From an uncultured Dechloromonas sp. (lineage in GTDB: Bacteria; Pseudomonadota; Gammaproteobacteria; Burkholderiales; Rhodocyclaceae): a stretch of 10,965 nt of DNA. The notes under the pieces are model-generated. The model did no database searches and had not been told where the DNA came from. It was given only the letters and a program-made list of their open reading frames with translations. Shown one piece after another: positions 1 through 6,987 of the stretch. The stretch is from assembly GCA_946477505.1 (NCBI GenBank), contig CAMKYP010000094.1:1-10965 (forward strand). The letters are read 5' to 3'. How positions within the stretch are numbered: the first letter of the stretch is position 1; every line of letters starts with the position of its first letter. The position numbers were made by a program, and so were the translations under genes.

Positions 1-105
1 CGGAGGCGGGGACGGACGGGGAAGCGTATCCGGCAGGAAGGGCAGCAGATGCAGGGAGAGCGACAGCGCCAGCGCCGCAAATAACCGGTAATCGGTTCGG
101 GTCAT
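1..105 (-). CDS. TonB-like energy transducer, N-terminal fragment (continues beyond window start)
   Basis: Only the first 35 codons are in the window, beginning at the ATG that reads from 105 downwards; the gene runs off the left edge. The peptide has a short polar start (MTRTDYR), one hydrophobic helix at residues 8-24, and then a proline-rich stretch beginning around residue 25 (LPDTLPRPSPPP). The helix carries Ser15 and His19 with the S-x-x-x-H spacing known from the TonB membrane anchor (Ser16/His20 in E. coli TonB), which couples ExbB/ExbD proton flow to outer-membrane receptors. Helix plus Pro-rich spacer is the normal TonB layout. There is no good Shine-Dalgarno before the ATG and no better start nearby. 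The C-terminal TonB domain is not visible, so another single-pass protein with a proline-rich region remains possible. Confidence 0.5.
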   Translation of the reverse strand, partial: MTRTDYRLFAALALSLSLHLLPFLPDTLPRPSPPP

Positions 106-142
106 GAGAAAATGGAAGCTGGCCTGTGGAAATGGAAACGCA

Positions 143-1171
143 ATGAGACGGACTGCAAAAAGACTGGTCGCCATGATAATCGGGATGGGGGGCTTGCTGT
201 TGGCGACAGGCCCCGTTTTTTCTGCGAGCGCCACGCCTGATCCTGTCGCTTTCACCCACAGCATGGAACTGGGCGATCTTCGCCAGGCCGAGCAATGGCT
301 CGACGCCGGCATGTCGCCGGATTACATGGGCAGCCGGATCGGTAGCGGACTGATGATCGGAGCTTGGGAAGGCAAGATCGAACTGATGCGACTGTTCATT
401 TCGCGTGGTGCGGATATCGATCTGCTCAACAGCAACGGCGAATCGGCGCTGGCCATGGCTGCCTGGCGTGGGCAACTGGAAGCCGTCAAATGGTTGCTGG
501 AACGCGGTGCGCGCATCAATGCGCCAAGCCGGAAATGGTCGGCCCTGCACTACGCCGTATTCAGCGGGCACGCCGAGGTGGCCGATTACCTGATCGAGCA
601 GGGTGCGGATATCAATGCCCAAAGCACCAATGGCTCCAGCGTACTGATGATGGCGGTTTATGAAGGGCATCAGGACCTGGCACGCAAGCTGATCGAAAAG
701 GGAGCCGATCGGACTACGAAGAACGATTGGGGTGATGGCGCCCTGGAATGGGCGATGCGCCAGAACCGCCTCGAAATAGCCCGCATGGTCAGCAAGCCGG
801 AAGAATTCAACATCGCTGTCGCCAAGCCCAAGGAGAGTTGGGGAGAGCCGGTGCGTTCGTTGCGCACCTCCAAGGAACTCGAGAATCTCCTCAATATTCG
901 TGAAACGCTCGTCAAGCGCGGTTTTTCGACCGAGGCGGTGGACAAGCGCATCTCTGTCGAACGGATGCGTATCGTACGCTCCGAAATGGACAGGAGCGCA
1001 CCGGGCCGGGCCGCCACCCTGGAGATCACGGCAAGCCGTGCCAGGCCGCAGGAGCAATCGACCCAGATCATTTACGACGACAAGGGCCAGGCCGTGGGCT
1101 ACAAGGCGCCGCCGGCGACTTATTTCGGAACGCCGAAAATGCCGCCCAAGGCGCCGGTCAGGAATTACTGA
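143..1171 (+). CDS. Exported ankyrin-repeat protein
   Basis: A 342-residue protein if started at the second Met (143). I prefer this to the in-frame ATG at 104 because it gives a classical signal peptide: a basic n-region (MRRTAKR), a hydrophobic core at about residues 8-24, and a likely cleavage after the SASA at 27-30. It also has GGAAA-like pairing a few bases upstream, and it avoids overlap with the divergent gene. Residues about 35-217 are five to six ankyrin repeats with the usual landmarks: LLERGARINA (118-127), SALHYAVFSGHAEVADYLIEQGADINA (133-159, split over two repeat halves) and KLIEKGADRTTKN (182-194). Ankyrin repeats bind other proteins, so the mature protein is probably a periplasmic binding or scaffold protein. 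Residues about 220-342 are charged then proline-rich, with no domain I recognise. The partner is unknown. The gene is divergent to the TonB-like fragment. Confidence 0.85.
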   Translation: MRRTAKRLVAMIIGMGGLLLATGPVFSASATPDPVAFTHSMELGDLRQAEQWLDAGMSPDYMGSRIGSGLMIGAWEGKIELMRLFISRGADIDLLNSNGESALAMAAWRGQLEAVKWLLERGARINAPSRKWSALHYAVFSGHAEVADYLIEQGADINAQSTNGSSVLMMAVYEGHQDLARKLIEKGADRTTKNDWGDGALEWAMRQNRLEIARMVSKPEEFNIAVAKPKESWGEPVRSLRTSKELENLLNIRETLVKRGFSTEAVDKRISVERMRIVRSEMDRSAPGRAATLEITASRARPQEQSTQIIYDDKGQAVGYKAPPATYFGTPKMPPKAPVRNY

Positions 1172-1173
1172 GG

Positions 1174-1202
1174 CGGCCCGGGCCGGACTGGACAGAGGTC
1201 CA
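1174..1202. repeat. Palindrome and short hairpin downstream of the ankyrin gene
   Basis: A perfect 12-bp palindrome CGGCCCGGGCCG lies at 1174-1185, immediately after the ankyrin stop codon. It is followed by a 5-bp stem TGGAC/GTCCA with the loop AGAG at 1189-1202. There is no T-run, so this is not a canonical intrinsic terminator. It may slow RNA decay or do nothing. The rest of the gap to 1260 has only a poor promoter-like pair (TTGCAA at 1204-1209, CAGACT 17 bases later), so the small gene downstream may be co-transcribed. Confidence 0.25.
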
Positions 1203-1249
1203 ATTGCAAAGGCTGCCGGGCTGATGCAGACTTCGCGGCATGACAGAGG

Positions 1250-1255
1250 AAGGAG
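1250..1255 (+). promoter_or_regulatory. Ribosome binding site fixing the start at 1261
   Basis: AAGGAG lies five bases before the ATG at 1261. It favours that start over the in-frame ATG at 1240, which would place this strong site inside the coding sequence. Confidence 0.75.
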
Positions 1256-1260
1256 CCGGC

Positions 1261-1593
1261 ATGCTTTACGTGAGCAGGGACGATCAGGGGCAGATTAGCG
1301 AATTGCATTCGACGCCGGTCAGGGAGGCGCAGGAGTTGCTGCCCAGTGATCATCCCGACGTGCTCCAGTTTCTCCACGAGCGCTGGCGGCAGAGCGAACT
1401 GGATCAGCTGGACCGGGGATTCGTCCGGGCTGTCGAAGACTTGATCGAGTTGCTGATCGCCAAGGAAGTGATCATGTTCACCGATCTGCCGGCCAAGGTT
1501 CAGGAAAAGCTGCTGCGACGCAAGGAAGTGCGCCAGCAGACCCATTACCTTGGCGGGATGGGCGTTGGTGGCGACGACATCATTCCGCTGTGA
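1261..1593 (+). CDS. Small conserved hypothetical protein ('tryptophan synthase subunit beta-like' family)
   Basis: A 110-residue cytosolic protein with no signal peptide or membrane segment. It starts with MLYVSRDDQGQI and has a central acidic/amphipathic part, about residues 49-82, with VRAVEDLIELLIAKEVIMFT and then the TDLPAKVQEKLLRRKE motif. I recall this arrangement (a short beta start, then EDLI-LL--K-VI--TDLP---Q-KLL-RK) from a small family in beta- and gammaproteobacteria often labelled tryptophan synthase subunit beta-like. That label is misleading: the protein is far too short for TrpB (about 400 residues) and has none of its PLP-binding features. The real function is not known to me. 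The glycine-rich tail (LGGMGVGGDD) is probably disordered. It lies 89 bp behind the ankyrin gene on the same strand and converges on the signalling operon. Confidence 0.75.
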   Translation: MLYVSRDDQGQISELHSTPVREAQELLPSDHPDVLQFLHERWRQSELDQLDRGFVRAVEDLIELLIAKEVIMFTDLPAKVQEKLLRRKEVRQQTHYLGGMGVGGDDIIPL

Positions 1594-1594
1594 T

Positions 1595-1628
1595 CCCGTC
1601 CGGCTGCTGACCGGTCATTGACGACGGG
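1595..1628. terminator. Possible bidirectional terminator or branched hairpin between convergent genes
   Basis: CCCGTC (1595-1600) pairs with GACGGG (1623-1628). Enclosed between them are two contiguous small hairpins: CGG/CCG (1601-1603 with 1611-1613) and GTC/GAC (1614-1616 with 1620-1622). The structure sits 1 nt after the plus-strand stop and 16 nt after the minus-strand stop, which is the right place for a shared terminator. No T-run follows on either strand, so it is not a canonical intrinsic terminator. Confidence 0.3.
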
Positions 1629-1644
1629 GCGGTGTTGCCTCGGT

Positions 1645-2253
1645 TCAGTGCACCGACATCACGGCCTTGACCAGTTCGGCCAGGGTGCGCACGCCCATCT
1701 TTTCCATGACCCGCGCTCGATGGGCCTCGACGGTCTTCATGCTGATGTTGAGGTCGTCGGCAATCTGCTTGTTCAGCTTGCCGGCGACGACGAGATCCAT
1801 CACCTCGCGCTCGCGCTGGGTGAGTTGATCGAGGCGCGACGCGATCGCACCGTCGCGCTGGCGACGTTCGGCCTGTTCCTTGTCGAGCGCCAGTGCGCGG
1901 ACGATGCGCGATAGCAGGTCTTCGTTGTGGAACGGTTTTTCGATGAAATCGCAGGCGCCGCGCTGCAAGGCTCCGACCGCCATCGGAACGTCGCCGTGGC
2001 CGGTGACGAAGATGACCGGCAACTGTGAGCCCAGGCTGTCGAGCTTCTCCTGTAATTCGAGCCCGCTCATTTCCGGCATGCGGACGTCGAGTACGATGCA
2101 CCCGCGCAAGTCGTCGCGATAAGCCTTGAGGAATGCCTCAGCCGAGTCGAAGCAGGCTACCTGATAGCCCTCTCCCTCCAGGAGCCAGGTCATCGAATCG
2201 CGCATGGCCTCGTCGTCATCGACGACATGAATGGTTTGTATCTGCTCACTCAT
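1645..2253 (-). CDS. FixJ/DctR-like response regulator, REC plus LuxR-type HTH
   Basis: A 202-residue DNA-binding response regulator. The receiver domain (about 5-120) has the acidic cluster VVDDDE at 10-15, the phosphate acceptor Asp56 in VLDVRMPEMSG, Thr84 in FVTGHGD and Lys106 in EKPF. These are all residues expected of an active receiver, and the TGHGD motif is typical of the FixJ subgroup. A linker of about 20 residues leads to a LuxR/FixJ HTH (about 142-198): LTQREREVMDLVVAGKLNKQ, then IA--L-IS-KTVEAHRARVMEKM. The start at 2253 has a GGGGAT ribosome site and overlaps the end of the upstream kinase gene by 8 nt, implying translational coupling. A longer reading from 2373 would run far into the kinase gene with non-receiver sequence, so I reject it. 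The partner is almost certainly the kinase at 2246-4645. Targets are unknown. Confidence 0.92.
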   Translation of the reverse strand: MSEQIQTIHVVDDDEAMRDSMTWLLEGEGYQVACFDSAEAFLKAYRDDLRGCIVLDVRMPEMSGLELQEKLDSLGSQLPVIFVTGHGDVPMAVGALQRGACDFIEKPFHNEDLLSRIVRALALDKEQAERRQRDGAIASRLDQLTQREREVMDLVVAGKLNKQIADDLNISMKTVEAHRARVMEKMGVRTLAELVKAVMSVH

Positions 2254-4645
2254 TGCTATCCCCGTTGCTTTCCTCGGTCGGTACGGTGAAGTGGAACTCG
2301 GTACCGCCCTCCCGGCGTGGGCTGACCCACAGGCGCCCCTGATGGAACTCGATGATGGAGCGGCAAATGGCAAGCCCGATACCCATGCCTTCCGGTTTGG
2401 TCGTGTAGAAGGGGGCGAAAATCTTCTCTACGTCCTCTGCTGCCAGTCCATGGCCCTGATCCGAGACGGTGACTTCCATCATCCGCTCGTCGACCAGCCG
2501 GGCCAGCAGGCGCAACTGGCGTCGCTCGACCGGAACGTCGCTCATGGCTTCGATGCCGTTCTTGACCAGATTGAGCAGTACCTGTTCGATCATGATGCGG
2601 TCAACGACGATGCGTGGCAAGTCCTCGGGGATGTCCACGATGATCTGCGTTCCGGTGCGCTGTGCCTCGATGTCGGCGAAGGCGCGCGCTTCGTCGATCA
2701 GTTCCGGCAAGGCGATGGGCTGCCGGTTGGGCTCGCCCTTCTTGACCATGTCGCGCATGCGGCGAATGATCTTGCCGGCCCGCTCGGCCTGGCTCGACGC
2801 TTTCTGCATGGCGGTGAGCAAGTCGTCCAGCTTGTAGTTGCCGGCCTGCATGCGCTTGACGCAGCCGGCGCAGTAATTGGCAATGGCCGACAGCGGCTGG
2901 TTCAGTTCATGGGCCAGCGACGATGCCATTTCGCCCATGGTGATCAGGCGCGAGGTTTGTTCCAGGCGCTTTTGCTGCTGCAGGTTGACCTCGTCGATAT
3001 GCTTGCGGTCGGTGATGTCGGCGGCCACCTGGACGCGTACCGTACGACCATCCACCCAGCGGATGGCGCGCTCGTGCAGGTGATACCAGTGACCCGACAG
3101 GGCGTGCTGGATTTCGCCGTCGTAGATTTCGCAGGGCAGCTCCTCGCCGCCGATTTGTGCCGGATCGTGGAGATAGGCGTCCGGCGGCGGGCGGCAGGGG
3201 GCGGTGACCAGCGCCGTATCGCGACCGACGGCGTCGAATCCGTAAATGTTCTGGAAAGCGCGGTTGGCGAACAGAATCTCGCCGCTCCGCGCGTCGGCAA
3301 CGTGCACCGCCGAATCGAGGCCGTCGATGACCGTGACGAAGCGCTCGTGAGCGCGCTCCAACTCGACACGGACCCGTTTCGGTTCGGTAATGTCGTTCAG
3401 CGAGGCCATCCAGCCGATCTGCTGGCCGTTGGTATCGATCAGCGGCGAGAAGTAGAGGCGCACGTCGAAGCGTTCCCCATTCTTGCGCATGATCCGCATT
3501 TCGAAGCCGCTGGCTGGCGCCTTGCCCGCCAAGGCCGTATCGATATTATTCTGCAGCTTGTCGAATTCCTCGGGGGGCCAGTAGGGGTAGGGGGGCTTGA
3601 TACCGACCAGTTCGCTTTCGTTGAATCCGGTCATCCGGCAGAAGGATGCATTGACGAAGGTGATCCGGCCTTCGAGGTCGATCGCGCGCAGGCCGGTGAT
3701 CAGCGAGTTCGACATGGCCTGTCGGAAGGCGTAGGCGGCACGCAATTCCTCTTCGGTGGCGGCGCGATGCCTGGCGTGGCGGCGCAGCAGGATCAGGGTG
3801 ACCGATGCGATCAAGGTCAGGACGATGATCAGCGTGGCAGGAAGGAAGGGTAGCCAGGCGCCACCGCCGCGATAGGCGACGATGTTCAGCCCGAGCCGGT
3901 TGTTCGGCAGTTCCAGGTTGATCAGACCCGAGAGTTGGCGATCCGTCGGCTTGACCGATGAATTGCTGTATACCTCGCGGTTGTCTGCGCTGACGACGGT
4001 AAGGCTGTAGCGGGTCGTGAAGACGGCGGGCAGCGTGGAGCGCAGCAGGCCCTCCAGCGATTGCAGGGCGATGAAGGCGCCCAGATCGGCGCTGCCTCGC
4101 TGGACCGGCAAGATAATGTCATGGACTGCGCGCTGGGTGGCATCCCGATAGTCCGGGGAAACCAGTTCCCGGCGCGTGCGCAGCGCTTCCTGGAGGGCGC
4201 TCAGCCGTGTGCCCTCCATCTGCTCGCCGACAAAGGTTGCCGTTGCTTCGTTCGGCGCCACCCATTCGACCTTGCCATCGGTGTTGACCCAGATGATGGC
4301 CTGGATTTCGCTGTTTTCCCGCACATAGCGGGAGGCGCGGACCTGGAAGGTCTCGTAGGTCAGTTGCTTGAATTCCTGTTCGCGTCCCAGTTCGGCCAGA
4401 AAATCCTGATGCGCATGGATACGGGACTCGATGGTCCGTTCCGCCCAATGCATGTCGCCCTCGAGGGCCGAGCGTGCCGTATCCAGCTCACGCCACTGGA
4501 GTATGGCGGTGACAATGAGCATGGCTACCGCAAAAACGCCGATCGCGAAGTAGGGGGCAAGCCAGAGCCAGGTTTGTTTTGGGGACTTGGACGGGATGCG
4601 TGGCAACATGGCCGAATTCTTCGTCCGTCCGGGTTTTACGGCCAT
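2246..4645 (-). CDS. Membrane sensor histidine kinase with two PAS domains (FixL/DctS-like)
   Basis: A 799-residue hybrid-free sensor kinase. Layout: TM1 at about 26-49; a periplasmic sensor domain at about 50-263; TM2 at about 264-287; PAS1 at about 305-424, ending in SLNDITEPKR; PAS2 at about 432-548, ending in ADITDRK; then the dimerisation and phosphoacceptor helix with His579 in SSLAHELNQPLSAIANY; then the ATPase domain with N-box Asn692/Asn696, G1 DQGHGL (729-734), F-box FAPFYTT and G2 GMGIGL (753-758). The catalytic set is complete. The H-box and the FixJ-like partner match the FixL/DctS/TodS style of kinase. The ligand of the periplasmic domain cannot be read from sequence; C4-dicarboxylates would fit a DctS reading, but no dicarboxylate transport genes are nearby. 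A C-x-x-C pair (Cys592/Cys595) lies 13 residues after the phosphoacceptor His. The ATG at 4645 is preceded by a weak AGGG site; a start at 4609 is possible. Confidence 0.92.
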   Translation of the reverse strand: MAVKPGRTKNSAMLPRIPSKSPKQTWLWLAPYFAIGVFAVAMLIVTAILQWRELDTARSALEGDMHWAERTIESRIHAHQDFLAELGREQEFKQLTYETFQVRASRYVRENSEIQAIIWVNTDGKVEWVAPNEATATFVGEQMEGTRLSALQEALRTRRELVSPDYRDATQRAVHDIILPVQRGSADLGAFIALQSLEGLLRSTLPAVFTTRYSLTVVSADNREVYSNSSVKPTDRQLSGLINLELPNNRLGLNIVAYRGGGAWLPFLPATLIIVLTLIASVTLILLRRHARHRAATEEELRAAYAFRQAMSNSLITGLRAIDLEGRITFVNASFCRMTGFNESELVGIKPPYPYWPPEEFDKLQNNIDTALAGKAPASGFEMRIMRKNGERFDVRLYFSPLIDTNGQQIGWMASLNDITEPKRVRVELERAHERFVTVIDGLDSAVHVADARSGEILFANRAFQNIYGFDAVGRDTALVTAPCRPPPDAYLHDPAQIGGEELPCEIYDGEIQHALSGHWYHLHERAIRWVDGRTVRVQVAADITDRKHIDEVNLQQQKRLEQTSRLITMGEMASSLAHELNQPLSAIANYCAGCVKRMQAGNYKLDDLLTAMQKASSQAERAGKIIRRMRDMVKKGEPNRQPIALPELIDEARAFADIEAQRTGTQIIVDIPEDLPRIVVDRIMIEQVLLNLVKNGIEAMSDVPVERRQLRLLARLVDERMMEVTVSDQGHGLAAEDVEKIFAPFYTTKPEGMGIGLAICRSIIEFHQGRLWVSPRREGGTEFHFTVPTEESNGDSNE

Positions 4646-4669
4646 TGGTACTTACCCTAAGCCGAATGA

Positions 4670-4683
4670 CCGGTGGATACCGG
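4670..4683. repeat. Short inverted repeat in the gap between the two kinase genes
   Basis: CCGGT/ACCGG with a 4-base loop lies in the 44-nt gap between the end of the Cache kinase (4690) and the start of the PAS kinase (4645). It has no T-run and I see no clear promoter in the gap. It is too weak to call a terminator. It might tune read-through or mRNA stability between the two halves of the operon. Confidence 0.25.
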
Positions 4684-4689
4684 CGGCTG

Positions 4690-6987
4690 TTAGGGCGAGG
4701 TGCTATCCGGGGCGGGCGCCGTCAGCGGGATATTCAGTTCGAATGTCGTGCCCTGGCCGGCGGTACTGCTCACCGAGATGCTTCCGCCGAGTATGTTTGA
4801 GGCAATGTTGTGGGCAATGTGCAGACCGAGCCCCGTTCCGCCGCGCCCCATCCGGGTGGTAACGAAGGGATCGAAAATCCGCGACAGCATGTCGGGCGCG
4901 ATGCCGATGCCGTCGTCGCTGATGCGCAGCTTCAGGCGATCCGCCTCGATTTCGGCACGTACTTCGATCGTGCCGTGCTCCCGGTTGGCGAAGGCATGTA
5001 CGGTGGCATTGGTGATCAGGTTGGTGAGAATCTGGCCCAGGGGGCCGGGGTAGCTATCCATCGTGATGGCGGATGGAATATCCACGTTGAGTCGGGCGAC
5101 GCTGTGCCTGAGTGTCGGGCCTAGGGTCAGGGTGATTTCGCGAACCACTTCGTCGAGTTTGAAGCTCCGGCGCTGGGAACTGGTCTGGTCCGCCGCCACC
5201 TGCTTGAAGCTGACCACCAGTTCGGCCGCGCGTTCCAGATTGCGCTCGGCAATCGTCGATCCGGTGTCGACCGCTTCGACGAAACTGTCGAGTACGGAAC
5301 GTTTCAGGCCGTTCGTACTTTCCGCGCGGAAGCGTTTCAGTGAGCTACGCATGGTGCTCACCGCCATCACACCATTGCCGATGGGTGTGTTCAATTCGTG
5401 TGCCACACCGGCAACCAGGGAGCCCAGTGAGGCCAGTTTTTCGGTGCGCACCAGTTCGCCTTGGGCAATTTTCAGGTGTTCGATGGTGGTCGACAATTCT
5501 GCGTTGGCAGCGCTTAGCTGTCCGGTACGGAGCAGGACTCTCGCCTCAAGCAGCGTGTTGAGTTCGCGAACCTCTTGTTCGATGCGGTGGTATTCGGTGA
5601 TGTTTTCGACAACCCAGATAACGAGCCATTGGTTGCCCATCTTGACAAGGCGTGCGGAAAGGTTGGCCAGGAATTCAGTCCCGTCTTTCCGGCGCATCCA
5701 TGCTTCCATGTGGGCGTGTGCTGAGGCACGTAATTGAGCGATGAATTGCTTGCGGTTTTCGGGATTCTTCCACACCCTCAGGGTTTTGCCTGTGTACGTC
5801 AATATTTCTTCGCGGGGGTAGCCGAATATTTCCAGGATTGCGTCGTTGGCACGTGTGAACCGGCCATCTCCATACATGTCGGCGACGATCATCCCCGCAG
5901 GAGAGGCGTCGAATATCGCCTGCAGTTCCCGTTCGCGTTGCTGCGTCGCGTCGAAGATGTCGGCGAGGCTGTGCGACAATTGATTTAATTCGACTACCGG
6001 GCTATCTGGCCAGTCGGCGACTTTTTCACCGTTGACCAGGCGGTTGGCGTGAGCGGTAATGGCCTGAATCGGACGGGCAAGGCGATTGGCCCACAAGGGC
6101 GCCAATGCCACGCTGAGCGTCCCCATGGCCAGCAGGCATGTCAGGCCCAGTTCAAGAGCGGTCCGCAATTGGGGGGCGTGCCAGCCGGCTCGGTCACGCA
6201 CGGCAAACAGCCAGTTCGGCAAAGGTGACTGGGCGACGGCCATGTTGTAGCGAAGCCCCTCGAATCGTATCTGGCCGAAGGATTTTCCGTCGCGCTGTGC
6301 CTGGGTGATCAGCGGCAGGTTGGCAATGTTGGCGACACCAACGCGTTCCGGACTTTCAGTGTCGGCCAGAATGTCGCCGCGGCTGTCGACCACCCAGACC
6401 GATGCGATATCGCTGCCGGCGGAGCCGTTGATGGATTCCAGAATCCAGGAAAGCGTGATTTCTCCGATGAAAACGTCTTGTCCGGTCCACGCGCCGATGG
6501 CGACGGTATATCGCTGCGAGACCGGCGAACGGTATTTGTCACTGGTGACGGTGTACTGGCTGGCGACGACCTGCTGACGAAGGCGGTTGTAGCTCAAGTC
6601 ATCGCCGACGAGGTTCGGGGCCGGGGCTTGCATTTGGCCCGTGTCGGTAGCCGCCAGGGTGACCGTTCCTGTCTTGTCGATGCGGTATACCGCGCTGAAG
6701 CCGGAGGGGCCGATGATGGCTTCCATGCGGCGCTGCACGATGATCGGCGGCAGATGATCGGCCGTATTCGCCAGCATCTCGAGTTGCCTGGCGAGCAACG
6801 AAATGGATGTCTGAACGGTTTCGGCCAGATCGGCGCTCTTGGCATTCAACGAACGCTCGGTCTGAGCCTGGATATGCGGATAGTAAATGCCGGTCAGCGC
6901 GGCGGCGGCAATGACGAAAGTCACCGTCGAGACGAGCACCAGCATCAGGATCAGCGACGTACGGAGGCTCCAATGTCGGGTAGGCAT
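4690..6987 (-). CDS. Membrane sensor histidine kinase, Cache-like/HAMP/PAS
   Basis: A 765-residue sensor kinase. Layout: TM1 at about 11-34; a large periplasmic domain at about 35-270 with double-Cache character, containing the paired beta motifs FSAVYRIDKTGTVTLA (97-112) and IASVWVVDSRGDILADT (194-210); TM2 at about 276-298; HAMP at about 299-350 (NRLARPIQAITAHANRLVNG); PAS at about 352-465, ending in VVENITEYHRIE; a coiled coil at about 465-515; then His530 in LVAGVAHELNTPIGN, N-box Asn656/Asn660, G1 DDGIGI (691-696) and G2 GGTGLGL (716-722). All catalytic motifs are present. There is no receiver domain of its own. Its ATG shares one base with the stop of the lipoprotein gene (TGATG) and has a TGGAG site inside that gene, so the two are translationally coupled. 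I infer that the lipoprotein feeds this kinase and that the REC-EAL protein two genes upstream is its likely target. Confidence 0.92.
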   Translation of the reverse strand: MPTRHWSLRTSLILMLVLVSTVTFVIAAAALTGIYYPHIQAQTERSLNAKSADLAETVQTSISLLARQLEMLANTADHLPPIIVQRRMEAIIGPSGFSAVYRIDKTGTVTLAATDTGQMQAPAPNLVGDDLSYNRLRQQVVASQYTVTSDKYRSPVSQRYTVAIGAWTGQDVFIGEITLSWILESINGSAGSDIASVWVVDSRGDILADTESPERVGVANIANLPLITQAQRDGKSFGQIRFEGLRYNMAVAQSPLPNWLFAVRDRAGWHAPQLRTALELGLTCLLAMGTLSVALAPLWANRLARPIQAITAHANRLVNGEKVADWPDSPVVELNQLSHSLADIFDATQQRERELQAIFDASPAGMIVADMYGDGRFTRANDAILEIFGYPREEILTYTGKTLRVWKNPENRKQFIAQLRASAHAHMEAWMRRKDGTEFLANLSARLVKMGNQWLVIWVVENITEYHRIEQEVRELNTLLEARVLLRTGQLSAANAELSTTIEHLKIAQGELVRTEKLASLGSLVAGVAHELNTPIGNGVMAVSTMRSSLKRFRAESTNGLKRSVLDSFVEAVDTGSTIAERNLERAAELVVSFKQVAADQTSSQRRSFKLDEVVREITLTLGPTLRHSVARLNVDIPSAITMDSYPGPLGQILTNLITNATVHAFANREHGTIEVRAEIEADRLKLRISDDGIGIAPDMLSRIFDPFVTTRMGRGGTGLGLHIAHNIASNILGGSISVSSTAGQGTTFELNIPLTAPAPDSTSP

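Noticed and set aside
104..142. Start of the ankyrin protein at 104
   Set aside because: It would put 13 polar residues before the signal peptide and overlap the divergent gene start. The ATG at 143 gives a normal signal peptide.
1204..1232. Promoter for the small gene at 1261 (TTGCAA, 17 bases, CAGACT)
   Set aside because: The -10 matches only three of six consensus positions, too weak to list as a feature.
2254..2373. Upstream extension of the FixJ-like regulator to an ATG at 2373
   Set aside because: The extra 40 residues are not receiver sequence and overlap the kinase ATPase domain. The start at 2253 has a ribosome site and begins exactly at the receiver domain.
2231..3853. Long open frame (540 codons) on the plus strand across the PAS kinase gene
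   Set aside because: It is antisense to a kinase with complete motifs, its translation shows no domain, and long antisense frames are common in GC-rich genes because of third-position bias.
4670..4683. Terminator between the two kinase genes
   Set aside because: The stem is only 5 bp with no T-run, so it does not argue for splitting the operon.
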